This document shows positions 45,352 to 53,285 of a DNA stretch of 64,000 bases, in pieces. The position numbers were made by a program, and so were the translations under genes. Below the pieces are notes generated by a model. It did not search any database, was not told where the DNA came from, and was given only the letters and a program-made list of their open reading frames with translations. The stretch is from Streptomyces hawaiiensis. GTDB taxonomy: Bacteria; Actinomycetota; Actinomycetes; Streptomycetales; Streptomycetaceae. The stretch covers positions 6,696,001 through 6,760,000 of the forward strand of contig NZ_CP021978.1 in the NCBI RefSeq assembly GCF_004803895.1, written 5' to 3'. Position 1 is the first letter of the stretch; each line of letters opens with the position of its first letter.

Positions 45352-45397
45352 GCCCGCAGCGGTACCCCGCTCCGCCGGGTTGCGGGCCCACCCCGGC
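45352..45397. repeat. Partial third copy of the repeat flank
   Basis: This stretch repeats the outer end of copy B (about 45255-45295) in the same orientation, with the shared words CCGGGTTGCG and ACCCCGCT. At the positions where copy A and copy B differ, this partial copy agrees mostly with copy A, as if the ends had exchanged sequence. Confidence 0.6.
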
Positions 45398-45413
45398 CCC
45401 CACGCCCGGCTGG

Positions 45414-45785
45414 CTAGGGACGAACAGACCGCGGTCCCGCCACCTCGGCCCCCAGCTCCCCGACCCGCCTCCGCAGCTCCCGGTCCGCCGTGATCACCAG
45501 GACGGAACGGTCACCGGCCGACGCGACGACCTCGACGATGTGGTCGTCTCCGCTGCCCGGCGCCGACGACACCCGTACCCCTGGCACGGGTTCCACCCCG
45601 CGTGCCGCCCCCTCCACCACCAGGACGATCTCCACCGGGCCGGACACGGCGGGAACCCCCTCCGATGCCAGATGGTCCCGCAGCCGTTCCGCCGCACCCC
45701 GACGGTCCCGCCACCATCCGTCCGGCACCGACCCGACGACATTCGCGGCGTCGACGACGACCAGGACGGGCGGGTTGGCGTTCAT
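45414..45785 (-). CDS. Small NYN/PIN-like domain protein
   Basis: A 123-residue protein. It opens with PVLVVVDAANVVGSVPDGWW, whose Asp-Ala-Ala-Asn is the first acidic motif of NYN/YacP-type PIN-fold nucleases; SGDDHIVEVV and LVITADRELRRRV supply the later acidic residues (Asp-Asp and TADxELR). A metal-dependent RNA-cutting activity is therefore plausible. ATG at 45785 gives a start at the first strand; there is no clear ribosome site. It is divergent from the gene at 45867 with 81 bases between them. Confidence 0.75.
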   Translation of the reverse strand: MNANPPVLVVVDAANVVGSVPDGWWRDRRGAAERLRDHLASEGVPAVSGPVEIVLVVEGAARGVEPVPGVRVSSAPGSGDDHIVEVVASAGDRSVLVITADRELRRRVGELGAEVAGPRSVRP

Positions 45786-45854
45786 GTGGCCAGGGTCGCA
45801 CGGGAGATGCCCGCCAGGCAGGGCGGGGCGGGCGCGCCGGGCCCGTCGGCCGCA

Positions 45855-45860
45855 TAAAGT
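45855..45860 (+). promoter_or_regulatory. -10 element (TAAAGT) for a probable leaderless transcript
   Basis: TAAAGT ends 6 bases before the GTG at 45867 with no ribosome site between, so the mRNA probably starts at the GTG. Confidence 0.5.
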
Positions 45861-45866
45861 GAACAG

Positions 45867-46886
45867 GTGAACGGCGACTGGCTCATCCGCGGCCGCGACG
45901 GCCGCCTCACCGTCTACCTGCCCTCCGGCGACGCCGTCCGGTGCCGTGCGGAACGCGGACCCGCCGGCCTCTGGGAGGACGCCCCCCGCACCGTCGGCGG
46001 CAGTCAGAAGCTGCACCCGGACGCGGCGGTCGGCCAGGGCACCGACGGGTACGCCCACCTGGCCGCCTGGCGGCCCACCGTGCCGGGGGAGTCGGGGCTC
46101 GTGCACTCCACGCACTTCCGGCCCGGCCTCGCGCCCCTGGACTGGGTCCCGATCGGGCACCCGGACCAGAAGGGCGACCGGACGGGCCGGCCGGCCGTCG
46201 CCGTCGACGGGGCGGGGCGGGGCTATGTCTTCGTCCGGAACAAGAGCGGCGGGGTGAGCCTGCGCAACCAGAAGGTCAAGGGCGGCTGGGGCGGCTGGCT
46301 GGACCTCGAAGGGCATGACGTCGAGGGGGAGTTGGCCGCCGTCACGGGGGAGTCGGGGCTGGTGGAGGTGTACGCCTGCGTGCCCGGCGGGATCCTGCAC
46401 TGGCGGCAGGAGGGGGACGGTAAGAAGCCGGTGCGGACCGAGGGCGTCGACGCCCCCGTCCGTCCGGGGACCTTGCGCGCGCTCGCCACGTCCGCCGAGC
46501 ACACCACCCTGTTCTTCACCGACAGCTCCGGGGACCTGTGCGCCTGGCGCCCCGGTGAGAAGCCGGCGACCCTCCTCACGTCCGCCGGCCCCGGTCCGGT
46601 CTCCGCCGTACGGTGTGAGATCGAGGGGCACGACTGCACCGTGCTCGCGCAGCGGTCGGCGAGTGGCCGGGTCGCCTTCGCCGCGTATCCGACCGAGCAG
46701 GAGTCGGCCGGTGCCTGGTGGACCGAGTCCGGGCCCCAGCTGCCAGCCGACGCCATGGTGTCGGTGGCGCTCGACGAGCACGAGGAGGTCGTCGCGGCCT
46801 CCCAGTCACCGTCCACCGGGACCGTGCTGCTCACCCGCCGCAAGGACGAGCCGGGGCTCGCGCTGGAGGCCTGGCGGGAGATCTGA
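45867..46886 (+). CDS. Hypothetical protein with propeller-like repeats
   Basis: A 339-residue protein without signal peptide or membrane segment. It is built of about six repeated units of 45-50 residues, each with a pattern of aromatic and Gly/Asp turns (for example GYAHLAAWRP, GYVFVRNKSGG, GGILHWRQEGDG, DLCAWRPGEKP), which suggests a beta-propeller of the lectin-like (fucose-lectin/PLL) kind. I do not recognise a specific family. GTG at 45867 with TAAAGT 6 bases upstream fits a leaderless start. It is divergent from the NYN gene and precedes the polysaccharide genes by 230 bases. Confidence 0.7.
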   Translation: MNGDWLIRGRDGRLTVYLPSGDAVRCRAERGPAGLWEDAPRTVGGSQKLHPDAAVGQGTDGYAHLAAWRPTVPGESGLVHSTHFRPGLAPLDWVPIGHPDQKGDRTGRPAVAVDGAGRGYVFVRNKSGGVSLRNQKVKGGWGGWLDLEGHDVEGELAAVTGESGLVEVYACVPGGILHWRQEGDGKKPVRTEGVDAPVRPGTLRALATSAEHTTLFFTDSSGDLCAWRPGEKPATLLTSAGPGPVSAVRCEIEGHDCTVLAQRSASGRVAFAAYPTEQESAGAWWTESGPQLPADAMVSVALDEHEEVVAASQSPSTGTVLLTRRKDEPGLALEAWREI

Positions 46887-46938
46887 GCCCCACCAGAAGG
46901 GGAACCGGCCCTTTCAACTTGAGGCTCTTGTCGCTCCA

Positions 46939-46955
46939 GACACACGAAGTGTGTC
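46939..46955. promoter_or_regulatory. Palindrome in the promoter region of the polysaccharide genes
   Basis: GACACACGAAGTGTGTC has perfect 7-base arms and a 3-base centre, 53 bases after the upstream stop and about 160 before the dehydrogenase start. It is followed by an AT-rich stretch (47005-47030) likely to hold the promoter. It may be an operator or a weak terminator. Confidence 0.45.
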
Positions 46956-47116
46956 AACGGTTGTAGAGATGTGTGCGTGACAAGGCGCACCTCGGGTGAA
47001 CATGGTCAAAAAGTGAAGGTCTTGTTAACCTCCTCGGACTTGTTCGATTTTGCTCGGGGGGCCGGTTGCTGCTGCGTCTGGCCGACGCCGTGGCAACGGG
47101 GTTGGGGAATGATGTC

Positions 47117-48388
47117 GTGAGCAGATCCTCCACGGTGGATCTTGTCGTTGTCGGACTCGGTTACGTGGGACTGCCGTTGGCCCGGTCCGCCGCCGCCGCG
47201 GGTCTGAAGGTGGTCGGTCTCGACCGTAGCCGCCGGGTGGTCGACGGACTGAACGCCGGACGTTCACACGTCGACGACATCACCGACGCCGAAGTGCGCG
47301 CCATGCTGGAGCAGGGCTTCGAGGCCGTCGACCGGGCCGACGTGATCGCGGACGCCGCCGCTGTCGTGGTGTGTGTTCCCACGCCGCTCACCGATCACGG
47401 CGCCCCGGACCTCGGCGCGGTGCACGCCGCCGTCGACGACATCGCCGCCCACCTCACCGCCGGCACGCTCGTGGTCCTGGAGTCGACGACGTATCCGGGT
47501 ACGACCGACGAGGTCGTCCGGCCGCGTCTGGAGGCCGGGGGCCTGCGGGTCGGCATCGACTTCCACCTCGCCTTCTCCCCGGAGCGCATCGACCCGGGCA
47601 ACGCCTCCTTCGGCCTGGAGAACACGCCCAAGGTCGTCGGCGGCATCACGGCCGACTGCACCAAGGCCGCCCGCGCCCTCTACGAGCGGTTCGTGAACCG
47701 GGTCGTCGAGGCCAAGGGCACCCGCGAGGCCGAGATGGCCAAGCTGCTGGAGAACACGTACCGGCACGTCAACATCGCGCTCGTCAACGAGATGTCGATG
47801 TTCTGCCGTGAGATCGGCGTCGATCTGTGGGATGCCATTCGGTGCGCGTCCACCAAGCCTTTCGGTTTCGCCCCGTTCTACCCGGGCCCCGGCGTCGGCG
47901 GGCACTGCATTCCGATCGACCCCAACTACCTGTCGTACAAGGTGCGTTCGCTGGGCATCCCGTTCCGGTTCGTGGAGCTGGCGCAGGAGATCAACCAGCG
48001 GATGCCCGTGCACGTGGTGAACCGGGCCGCCGATCTGCTCAACGACCAGGGCAAGGCCGTGCGCGGCTCCCGGGTCCTGCTGCTCGGTGTGACCTACAAG
48101 CCGGACATCTCCGACCAGCGCGAGAGCCCGGCCCTGGCCGTCGCGGAGAACCTCCTCGCCCGCGGTGCCGAACTCGTCTACTTCGACCCGCGCGTCGAGG
48201 ACTGGCGCGTCGGCGGTGAGCCCGTCGAGCGGGCCGAGGACTACCTCGCCGCCGCCGAGGCCGCGGACCTCACCATCCTGCTCCAGCCGCACCGCGAGAT
48301 AGACCTCGACGAGCTGGCCGACCGTGCCCGGGCGCTCTTCGACACCCGGGGCAAATCCGCCGACCACCCGCGGGTGGTCAAGCTGTGA
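47117..48388 (+). CDS. UDP-sugar 6-dehydrogenase (UDP-glucose/UDP-ManNAc dehydrogenase family)
   Basis: A 423-residue NAD-dependent dehydrogenase that oxidises C6 of a UDP-hexose to a uronate. The Rossmann motif VVGLGYVGLPLA (about 11-22), SPERIDPG (Glu156), AKLLENTYRHVN (Lys209) and GPGVGGHCIPIDP with catalytic Cys264 are all present. The sequence is of the WecC/UGDH type, so UDP-glucuronate or UDP-ManNAcA is made. GTG at 47117 has GGGGA about 9 bases before it; an in-frame TTG at 47066 is possible. The stop overlaps the start of the glycan synthase gene, so the product probably feeds that enzyme. Confidence 0.9.
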   Translation: MSRSSTVDLVVVGLGYVGLPLARSAAAAGLKVVGLDRSRRVVDGLNAGRSHVDDITDAEVRAMLEQGFEAVDRADVIADAAAVVVCVPTPLTDHGAPDLGAVHAAVDDIAAHLTAGTLVVLESTTYPGTTDEVVRPRLEAGGLRVGIDFHLAFSPERIDPGNASFGLENTPKVVGGITADCTKAARALYERFVNRVVEAKGTREAEMAKLLENTYRHVNIALVNEMSMFCREIGVDLWDAIRCASTKPFGFAPFYPGPGVGGHCIPIDPNYLSYKVRSLGIPFRFVELAQEINQRMPVHVVNRAADLLNDQGKAVRGSRVLLLGVTYKPDISDQRESPALAVAENLLARGAELVYFDPRVEDWRVGGEPVERAEDYLAAAEAADLTILLQPHREIDLDELADRARALFDTRGKSADHPRVVKL

Positions 48389-50127
48389 CTTCCGAAGATA
48401 CGTTCATACCCGGTGCCGTCGACTCCGGTGGGCGTCGAGCGCACCGGAAGCGGCGGCATCTGAAGGTCTCGTATTTTGTCTTCCTGGGCCTGGCCGCGCT
48501 GATCGCCACCCGGCTCGACGCCGGTTCGCTGCACCTCTACTCGATGGGCGCCATGGGCCTGCTGGCCCTGAAGATGTTCGGCGCCCTCTTCTACCGTCCG
48601 GCCAAGGCCGGGCGGGAGGAGCTGGAGTACCTGGAGAGCACCTGGGTCACCGCGGTCATCCCGATCTACAACGAGGACCCGGTGATGTTCGAGCAGGGCA
48701 TGCGCAGCCTCCTCGCGCAGAGCCGCCTGCCCAACGAGATCCACATCATCGACGACGCCAGCGCCAACGACTCCGGCATCCGCGCGGCGAAGAAGATGCG
48801 CCGCGAGTTCGAGGCCAAGGGCGTCAAGTACACCGTCAGCGTCCAGCCCGAGAACAAGGGCAAGCGCGAGGCGCTGGCGCTGGGCTTCGAGGCCGCGCCG
48901 TACTCCGACATCTTCCTGTGCGTCGACTCGGACACCGTGCTGTCCCGGGACACCGTGCGCGAGCTGCTGCTGCCGCTGGCCGACGAGAAGATCATGGCCT
49001 CCACCGGCATGGTGCTGGCGCTCAACCACGACAGCAACATCTTCACCCGCCTGCAGGACCTGCGCTACGGCAACTCGTTCCTCTTCGAGCGGGCCGCCTA
49101 CTCGCGGCTGAAGTCGGTGCTGTGCTGCTGCGGCGCGCTCTCCGCGTACCGCGGCACGCTGGTGCGCAAGTACCTGCCGGACTTCCTCAACCAGCAGTTC
49201 CTGGGCAAGCCGGCCGTCTTCGGTGACGACCGCCGCATGACCAACTACTGCCTGATGGAGGGCCAGGTCGTCTTCCAGGAGACGGCCGTCGGCTACACCG
49301 CCGTGCCCGAGAAGCTGCCGCACTTCCTGCGCCAGCAGGTGCGCTGGAACAAGTCCTTCTTCCGCGAGTCGCTGTGGGCGTTCCGGCACCAGAAGAAGTA
49401 CCGGCCGGCCTTCTGGCTGACCTGCATGGAACTCGCGCTGTGGCTGGTCTTCGGCTCGGCGATGTTCTACTCGATGGTCATCCTGCCCATCATCAAGCCC
49501 GAGCAGTTCGTCAACCACATCGGCGACTACCTCATCTTCATGGTGCTGATGGGCTATCTGCGCAACGTGCGCTACCTCGACTTCCCGCGCCGCGGCATGG
49601 GCTTCATCAAGCGGTTCGGCATGTTCCTGCTCGCGCCGATCTACGGTGTGATCCAGCTGACGCTGCTGACCCCGCTGCGCTTCTACGCCCTGTTCACCCT
49701 CCACAAGGGCAGCTGGGGCACCCGCCAGGGCGGTGTCGAGGTGTCCGTGGCCGGGGACCACGAGAGCGACGTGACGGAGATCTTCGAGGAAGAGGACCCG
49801 TACTCCGACAAGAAGGTCACCGAGACGCTCCAGCTGATGCGTCTGGAGGGCGTGGCACTGCGCACCCGGCCGCGCCCGGCGGGCGGCATCCCCTCCCAGC
49901 CGCAGCCGATCCCCGGGTACGACGAGGAGCAGCACGCGGCCGTTCCGCAGCAGCGCGTGAGCTGGGGGGCGCCGGCGCCGGCCGGGCAGCCGCAGTGGCA
50001 GGGCGGGCACCCCGGGCCCCCCGACCCGTACCAGCAGCAGTACCCGGGCCAGGGCCGGCAGGGCGGCTATCCGCCCCAGGACCCGTCGTGGCAGCAGGGC
50101 CAGGGCTACGGGCAGGGCGGCTGGTAG
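48385..50127 (+). CDS. Membrane GT2 polysaccharide synthase (hyaluronan/chitin-synthase-like)
   Basis: A 580-residue processive glycosyltransferase of family 2. Two N-terminal membrane segments (about 28-70) lead to the cytoplasmic GT-A domain with Asp123-Asp124, DSD (181-183), GDDR (280-283) and QQVRW (317-321), the full set used by cellulose, chitin and hyaluronan synthases. Several C-terminal membrane segments (345-470) would form the export channel. The last 80 residues are Pro/Gln/Gly-rich and disordered. GTG at 48385 overlaps the dehydrogenase stop. The pairing with a UDP-sugar dehydrogenase suggests a uronate-containing polymer. No cyclic-di-GMP PilZ domain is seen. Confidence 0.9.
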   Translation: MTSEDTFIPGAVDSGGRRAHRKRRHLKVSYFVFLGLAALIATRLDAGSLHLYSMGAMGLLALKMFGALFYRPAKAGREELEYLESTWVTAVIPIYNEDPVMFEQGMRSLLAQSRLPNEIHIIDDASANDSGIRAAKKMRREFEAKGVKYTVSVQPENKGKREALALGFEAAPYSDIFLCVDSDTVLSRDTVRELLLPLADEKIMASTGMVLALNHDSNIFTRLQDLRYGNSFLFERAAYSRLKSVLCCCGALSAYRGTLVRKYLPDFLNQQFLGKPAVFGDDRRMTNYCLMEGQVVFQETAVGYTAVPEKLPHFLRQQVRWNKSFFRESLWAFRHQKKYRPAFWLTCMELALWLVFGSAMFYSMVILPIIKPEQFVNHIGDYLIFMVLMGYLRNVRYLDFPRRGMGFIKRFGMFLLAPIYGVIQLTLLTPLRFYALFTLHKGSWGTRQGGVEVSVAGDHESDVTEIFEEEDPYSDKKVTETLQLMRLEGVALRTRPRPAGGIPSQPQPIPGYDEEQHAAVPQQRVSWGAPAPAGQPQWQGGHPGPPDPYQQQYPGQGRQGGYPPQDPSWQQGQGYGQGGW

Positions 50128-50143
50128 AGCCGTAGGAGAACGA

Positions 50144-50171
50144 AGAGGGGCGGCCGGGGGGCCGCCCCTCT
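50144..50171. terminator. Bidirectional hairpin between synthase and deacetylase genes
   Basis: AGAGGGGCGGCC (50144-50155) and GGCCGCCCCTCT (50160-50171) form a perfect 12-base stem with a 4-base loop, followed by CTTG. It separates two convergent genes that end 16 bases away on either side. Confidence 0.9.
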
Positions 50172-50187
50172 CTTGTGCGTTCGGGCC

Positions 50188-51675
50188 TCAGGTGTAGGAG
50201 GCCATGGCCTCCTCGACCGTCAGCACCGGGATGTCCCGGTCGTCGATCGCCTTCATCAGCGTCTCCAGGCCCGCGGTGCCGATCTCGGTGCTCGTCTTGG
50301 GGGCGCCGTCGACGACCTTGTGCAGACACAGGATCAGCCAGTCGCCGTTGTTCACGCACCGGTCGAGCTTGCCGCCCGCGCCCGTGAGTTTCGACAGGGC
50401 CGTACCGCCGATGCCGGTGCCGTCGTTGATGCCCGTCAGCGCCTTGAGGCGGTACGGCATCGCCGGGGCGAACGACTCGATGGTCTCGGAGATGATCGAC
50501 CGGGCCGTGGTGAAGTGCCGGCTCGCGATCTGGTCGACCGGGACCCCGTCGGACGTCTTCTGGAACGCGCCGTGCGGATAGGCGAAGTGCTCGCTGGTGA
50601 AGCCGTTGGACACCAGCCACTCGCGCAGCTTGCGGAAGTCGTCGTCGGCCTGCTCGGCGGTGAGCTTGGGGTAGCTGGCCGTGTGGACGGCGTTCGCGTA
50701 CGAGTGGCCCCCCATCTCCCAGCCGGAGAAGTCCTGCATCGACCGCATCTGGCCCAGTGTCAGGAAGCTGCCGGTGCCGATGGCGTCGGCGATGTTGTAG
50801 ACCGTGCCGGGGAAGCCGAAGCGGTCCATGACCGGCCGGGCCAGGTCGTGGATCGACTTGTGGGAGTCGTCGAAGGTGAGGGAGACGACGCCCTTTGGGA
50901 AGACCGAGACGGTGTCCGGTATCAGCTCGACGGCCTGGAGCCGGTAGGTCACCGGACCGCCGGCGTTGTCGTACACGGCGAACGACATGTCGGTGAAGCC
51001 GGTCTTCGTGGACGGCTTGCCGCCGGTGCCGATGGAGTACGTGCCGGCCGCCGCGTTGACGTCGGCCCACTGGAGGTGGACGGTCACCCACTCGCCGGAC
51101 TGGACGTAGTTGGCCGAGGTCTTGGAGTGGACGTGGTGCGTCCAGGCGAAGTGGTTCGCGAGGGAGCCGCTGCCCAGGTAGAAGACGAGCTTGGCCAGGT
51201 TCGTCACGTCCTCGACGCGGAAGACGAGCCGGATCATCTTGCCCGTCAGGCTCATCGCCGGCATGCCCGTCTTGCGGACGTAACTCTGCTTGCCGGTGCC
51301 GCTCGTGGTCACCCGGACCGACTGGGTGCCGCGGACGAAGACGGACTTGTCGTTCGCCTCGGCCGACGCCGTACCCGCGCCCCCGGGGGTCCAGCCGTGG
51401 CCGGACTGGAACTGCTGGGACCAAGTGGCCCGGCGGTACTTGGGGCGGCGGCCGGAGGGGGCGTAGAGGGGAGGCGTGGTGAGGCCTCCGATGCCTGCCT
51501 CGGCGGCCGGGGCGGCGGCGGGCTGCGCCACCACCTTGCCCAGCCACGCGCCGCCGCCGGCCATGGCGACGCCTCCTGTACCGCCCATCAGCAGAGCGGA
51601 GCGCCTGCTCACCACCGGCTTGTTCTCCGTTGCCTCGGCGGCGTGCCTGTGGGCGCCGGACCGACTGTTCCTCAC
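50188..51675 (-). CDS. Tat-exported polysaccharide deacetylase with N-terminal binding domain
   Basis: A 495-residue exported protein: twin-arginine signal (VSRRSALLMGG, about 22-32), a beta-sandwich carbohydrate-binding-like region (about 80-255), then a NodB-type CE4 domain (260-495). The first metal motif is SLTFDDSH (Asp269-Asp270), the metal histidines are GGHSYANAVH (His324, His331), and FAYPHG is the following strand. CE4 enzymes remove acetyl groups from GlcNAc polymers or xylan. GTG at 51675 overlaps the stop of the GH16-like gene (GTGA) with GGGAG 5 bases upstream, so the two are coupled. Confidence 0.9.
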   Translation of the reverse strand: MRNSRSGAHRHAAEATENKPVVSRRSALLMGGTGGVAMAGGGAWLGKVVAQPAAAPAAEAGIGGLTTPPLYAPSGRRPKYRRATWSQQFQSGHGWTPGGAGTASAEANDKSVFVRGTQSVRVTTSGTGKQSYVRKTGMPAMSLTGKMIRLVFRVEDVTNLAKLVFYLGSGSLANHFAWTHHVHSKTSANYVQSGEWVTVHLQWADVNAAAGTYSIGTGGKPSTKTGFTDMSFAVYDNAGGPVTYRLQAVELIPDTVSVFPKGVVSLTFDDSHKSIHDLARPVMDRFGFPGTVYNIADAIGTGSFLTLGQMRSMQDFSGWEMGGHSYANAVHTASYPKLTAEQADDDFRKLREWLVSNGFTSEHFAYPHGAFQKTSDGVPVDQIASRHFTTARSIISETIESFAPAMPYRLKALTGINDGTGIGGTALSKLTGAGGKLDRCVNNGDWLILCLHKVVDGAPKTSTEIGTAGLETLMKAIDDRDIPVLTVEEAMASYT

Positions 51676-53123
51676 CGGGACTCCCGAACCGTGTCGAAGT
51701 AGTTCATACCCTCGTCGGTGAAGCCCTCGACAGCGGACTGCACTTGCTTCGCCGACAGGGTGTCGTTCGCGTTGTAGTAGAGCCAGTCCACCTTCATGTC
51801 CCAGGCGCGGTCGCCCTTGAACGGCAGATCGATGAACCAGTGGTTGAAGTTCACGGACATGTCCGCGCGGGGGGCGTACTTGCCGTTGCTGAGGAAGAGC
51901 TTCTTGCCGTCGAGCCAGTAGGCGACGACGCCGTCCTTCACCCTGATCAGCACGGTGTGCCAGGTGTCGAGGCTCTTGTTCGTGGTCTCGTAGACCCGGT
52001 CGTTCGTCTTGTGGTCGAACCAGGTCACGGTGTCGAGCTTGGGGCCGGAGCGGCCCCAGCCGCCGTTCGGCATGTACTCGTTGTCCAGCTCGCTGTACTT
52101 CGAGCCCTTGCCGCCGATGGTGTAGAAGGTCTGGTTGACGTGGTCGCCGGCGTCCCCGGTGGTCGGCTCGTCGCTGAAGTGGATCCGGGCCGCGTAGGTG
52201 CCGTCGCGGAACTTGCTCGCTGCCGTGCCGAGGCTCGCCTGCTTCGTCCCGGCCTTGGTGCCGTCCGTGCTCGCCCGCAGGTTGAGCACCTGGCCGTCGG
52301 CGTGGGAGCCCTCGGCGGTGGGAAAGCTGACGCCCTGTGCCGACCAGGTGTTCTCGACGCCCGGGCCGCCCTTGCTGGTGCGGACCAGCCAGCCGTGCTT
52401 GAACAGGGCCGGGTCCTTGGGTCCCTGGTAGGTGAAGTCGTCGAACAGCACCCCGGCCGGAGGGGCCGGAACCGGGTCGGGCGCCGAGCCCTTCGCCGTG
52501 GCCTTCTTGTCGTCGCTCGCCTTGGTGCCGTCCGGCTCCTCGCCCCAGGCGAGGACGCCCCGCTTGTAGGCGGTGACCTTCTCCGCCGCCTTGTAGCTGG
52601 TCATCTCCGCGTCGAAGGAGCGGTCGTCGGACTGCTTCAGCTTCTTGTGGTCGGTGCGGAACAGCTGCAGGTCGATGCCCTTGCTGTTGGCGCCGGGCTT
52701 CAGATCGCCCGCGGCGGCCGTGAACCGGACCTCCAGGTAGTGGTCGGCGGTGTCGGTGGGCTTGTCCATCGCGACGATCCGCCCGGCCACGTTCGAGCAG
52801 CCGAAGACGACGTTGACGCAGTTGAAGGCGTACGACGAGGGGCCCGCCGCGCCGTCGGCCGTGAACCAGTACCTGAGCGTCACATCGCTCAACGGCAGTG
52901 CTTTGTCCGTGTCGTTGAAGATTTCGAACGACGGTTTGGCCGCGGTTGCCGTCGCCGGGGTGTCGGTCCGGTAGCGGACCTTCAGCTCGGGCGGGTCCGG
53001 GTTCGCGGCCTTCCACACGGGATAGAGCGCGGTGCCGCCGGCGGCGACGACCGCCACGAGGAGCAGGAGCCTGATCTTGGGCCAGACCCGGCGTCGGGGT
53101 GTTCGGCGACGAGGGGACGCCAC
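51672..53123 (-). CDS. Secreted CBM3-GH16-like glycan hydrolase
   Basis: A 483-residue protein anchored or exported through one N-terminal hydrophobic segment (about 17-38) after a very basic start. Residues 45-190 resemble a family 3 cellulose-binding module (LKVRYRTD, FEIFNDTDKALPLSDVTLRYWF, and a disulfide pair in FNCVNVVFGCS). After a linker, residues 225-465 form a concanavalin-like domain with ELDNE (Glu345, Asp347, Glu349), which has the E-x-D-x-E spacing of GH16 beta-glucanase catalytic sites. GTG at 53123 has AAGGAG 6 bases upstream; the longer frame from 53222 is not supported. It heads the operon with the deacetylase and converges on the synthase pair. Confidence 0.85.
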   Translation of the reverse strand: MASPRRRTPRRRVWPKIRLLLLVAVVAAGGTALYPVWKAANPDPPELKVRYRTDTPATATAAKPSFEIFNDTDKALPLSDVTLRYWFTADGAAGPSSYAFNCVNVVFGCSNVAGRIVAMDKPTDTADHYLEVRFTAAAGDLKPGANSKGIDLQLFRTDHKKLKQSDDRSFDAEMTSYKAAEKVTAYKRGVLAWGEEPDGTKASDDKKATAKGSAPDPVPAPPAGVLFDDFTYQGPKDPALFKHGWLVRTSKGGPGVENTWSAQGVSFPTAEGSHADGQVLNLRASTDGTKAGTKQASLGTAASKFRDGTYAARIHFSDEPTTGDAGDHVNQTFYTIGGKGSKYSELDNEYMPNGGWGRSGPKLDTVTWFDHKTNDRVYETTNKSLDTWHTVLIRVKDGVVAYWLDGKKLFLSNGKYAPRADMSVNFNHWFIDLPFKGDRAWDMKVDWLYYNANDTLSAKQVQSAVEGFTDEGMNYFDTVRESR

Positions 53124-53229
53124 GCAGGACTCCTTCGAGGACACCCGGCGGTCCGGGGTGGAGACCGTCAGGGTGAGGTAAACAATGGTCGGATTGTGTG
53201 AGGATCCTATCTGTGGCGGCATACAGAAA

Positions 53230-53271
53230 GGGGGGCGGGTGCACGGATTGTTACCGCACGCCCCACCCCCC
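53230..53271 (-). terminator. Hairpin after the fadB-type gene
   Basis: A G-run (53230-53235) pairs with a C-run (53266-53271), and GTGC (53239-53242) with GCAC (53256-53259), giving an imperfect stem-loop 14 bases after the minus-strand stop at 53286. Confidence 0.55.
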
Positions 53272-53285
53272 TCAGAGGTTGCGTG

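Noticed and set aside
50188..53244. Single 1018-codon fusion of the GH16-like and deacetylase genes in one frame
   Set aside because: The CBM3-GH16 protein is encoded in a different frame and ends at 51672; the upstream part of the long frame is its shadow. A GTGA junction with a ribosome site marks two genes.
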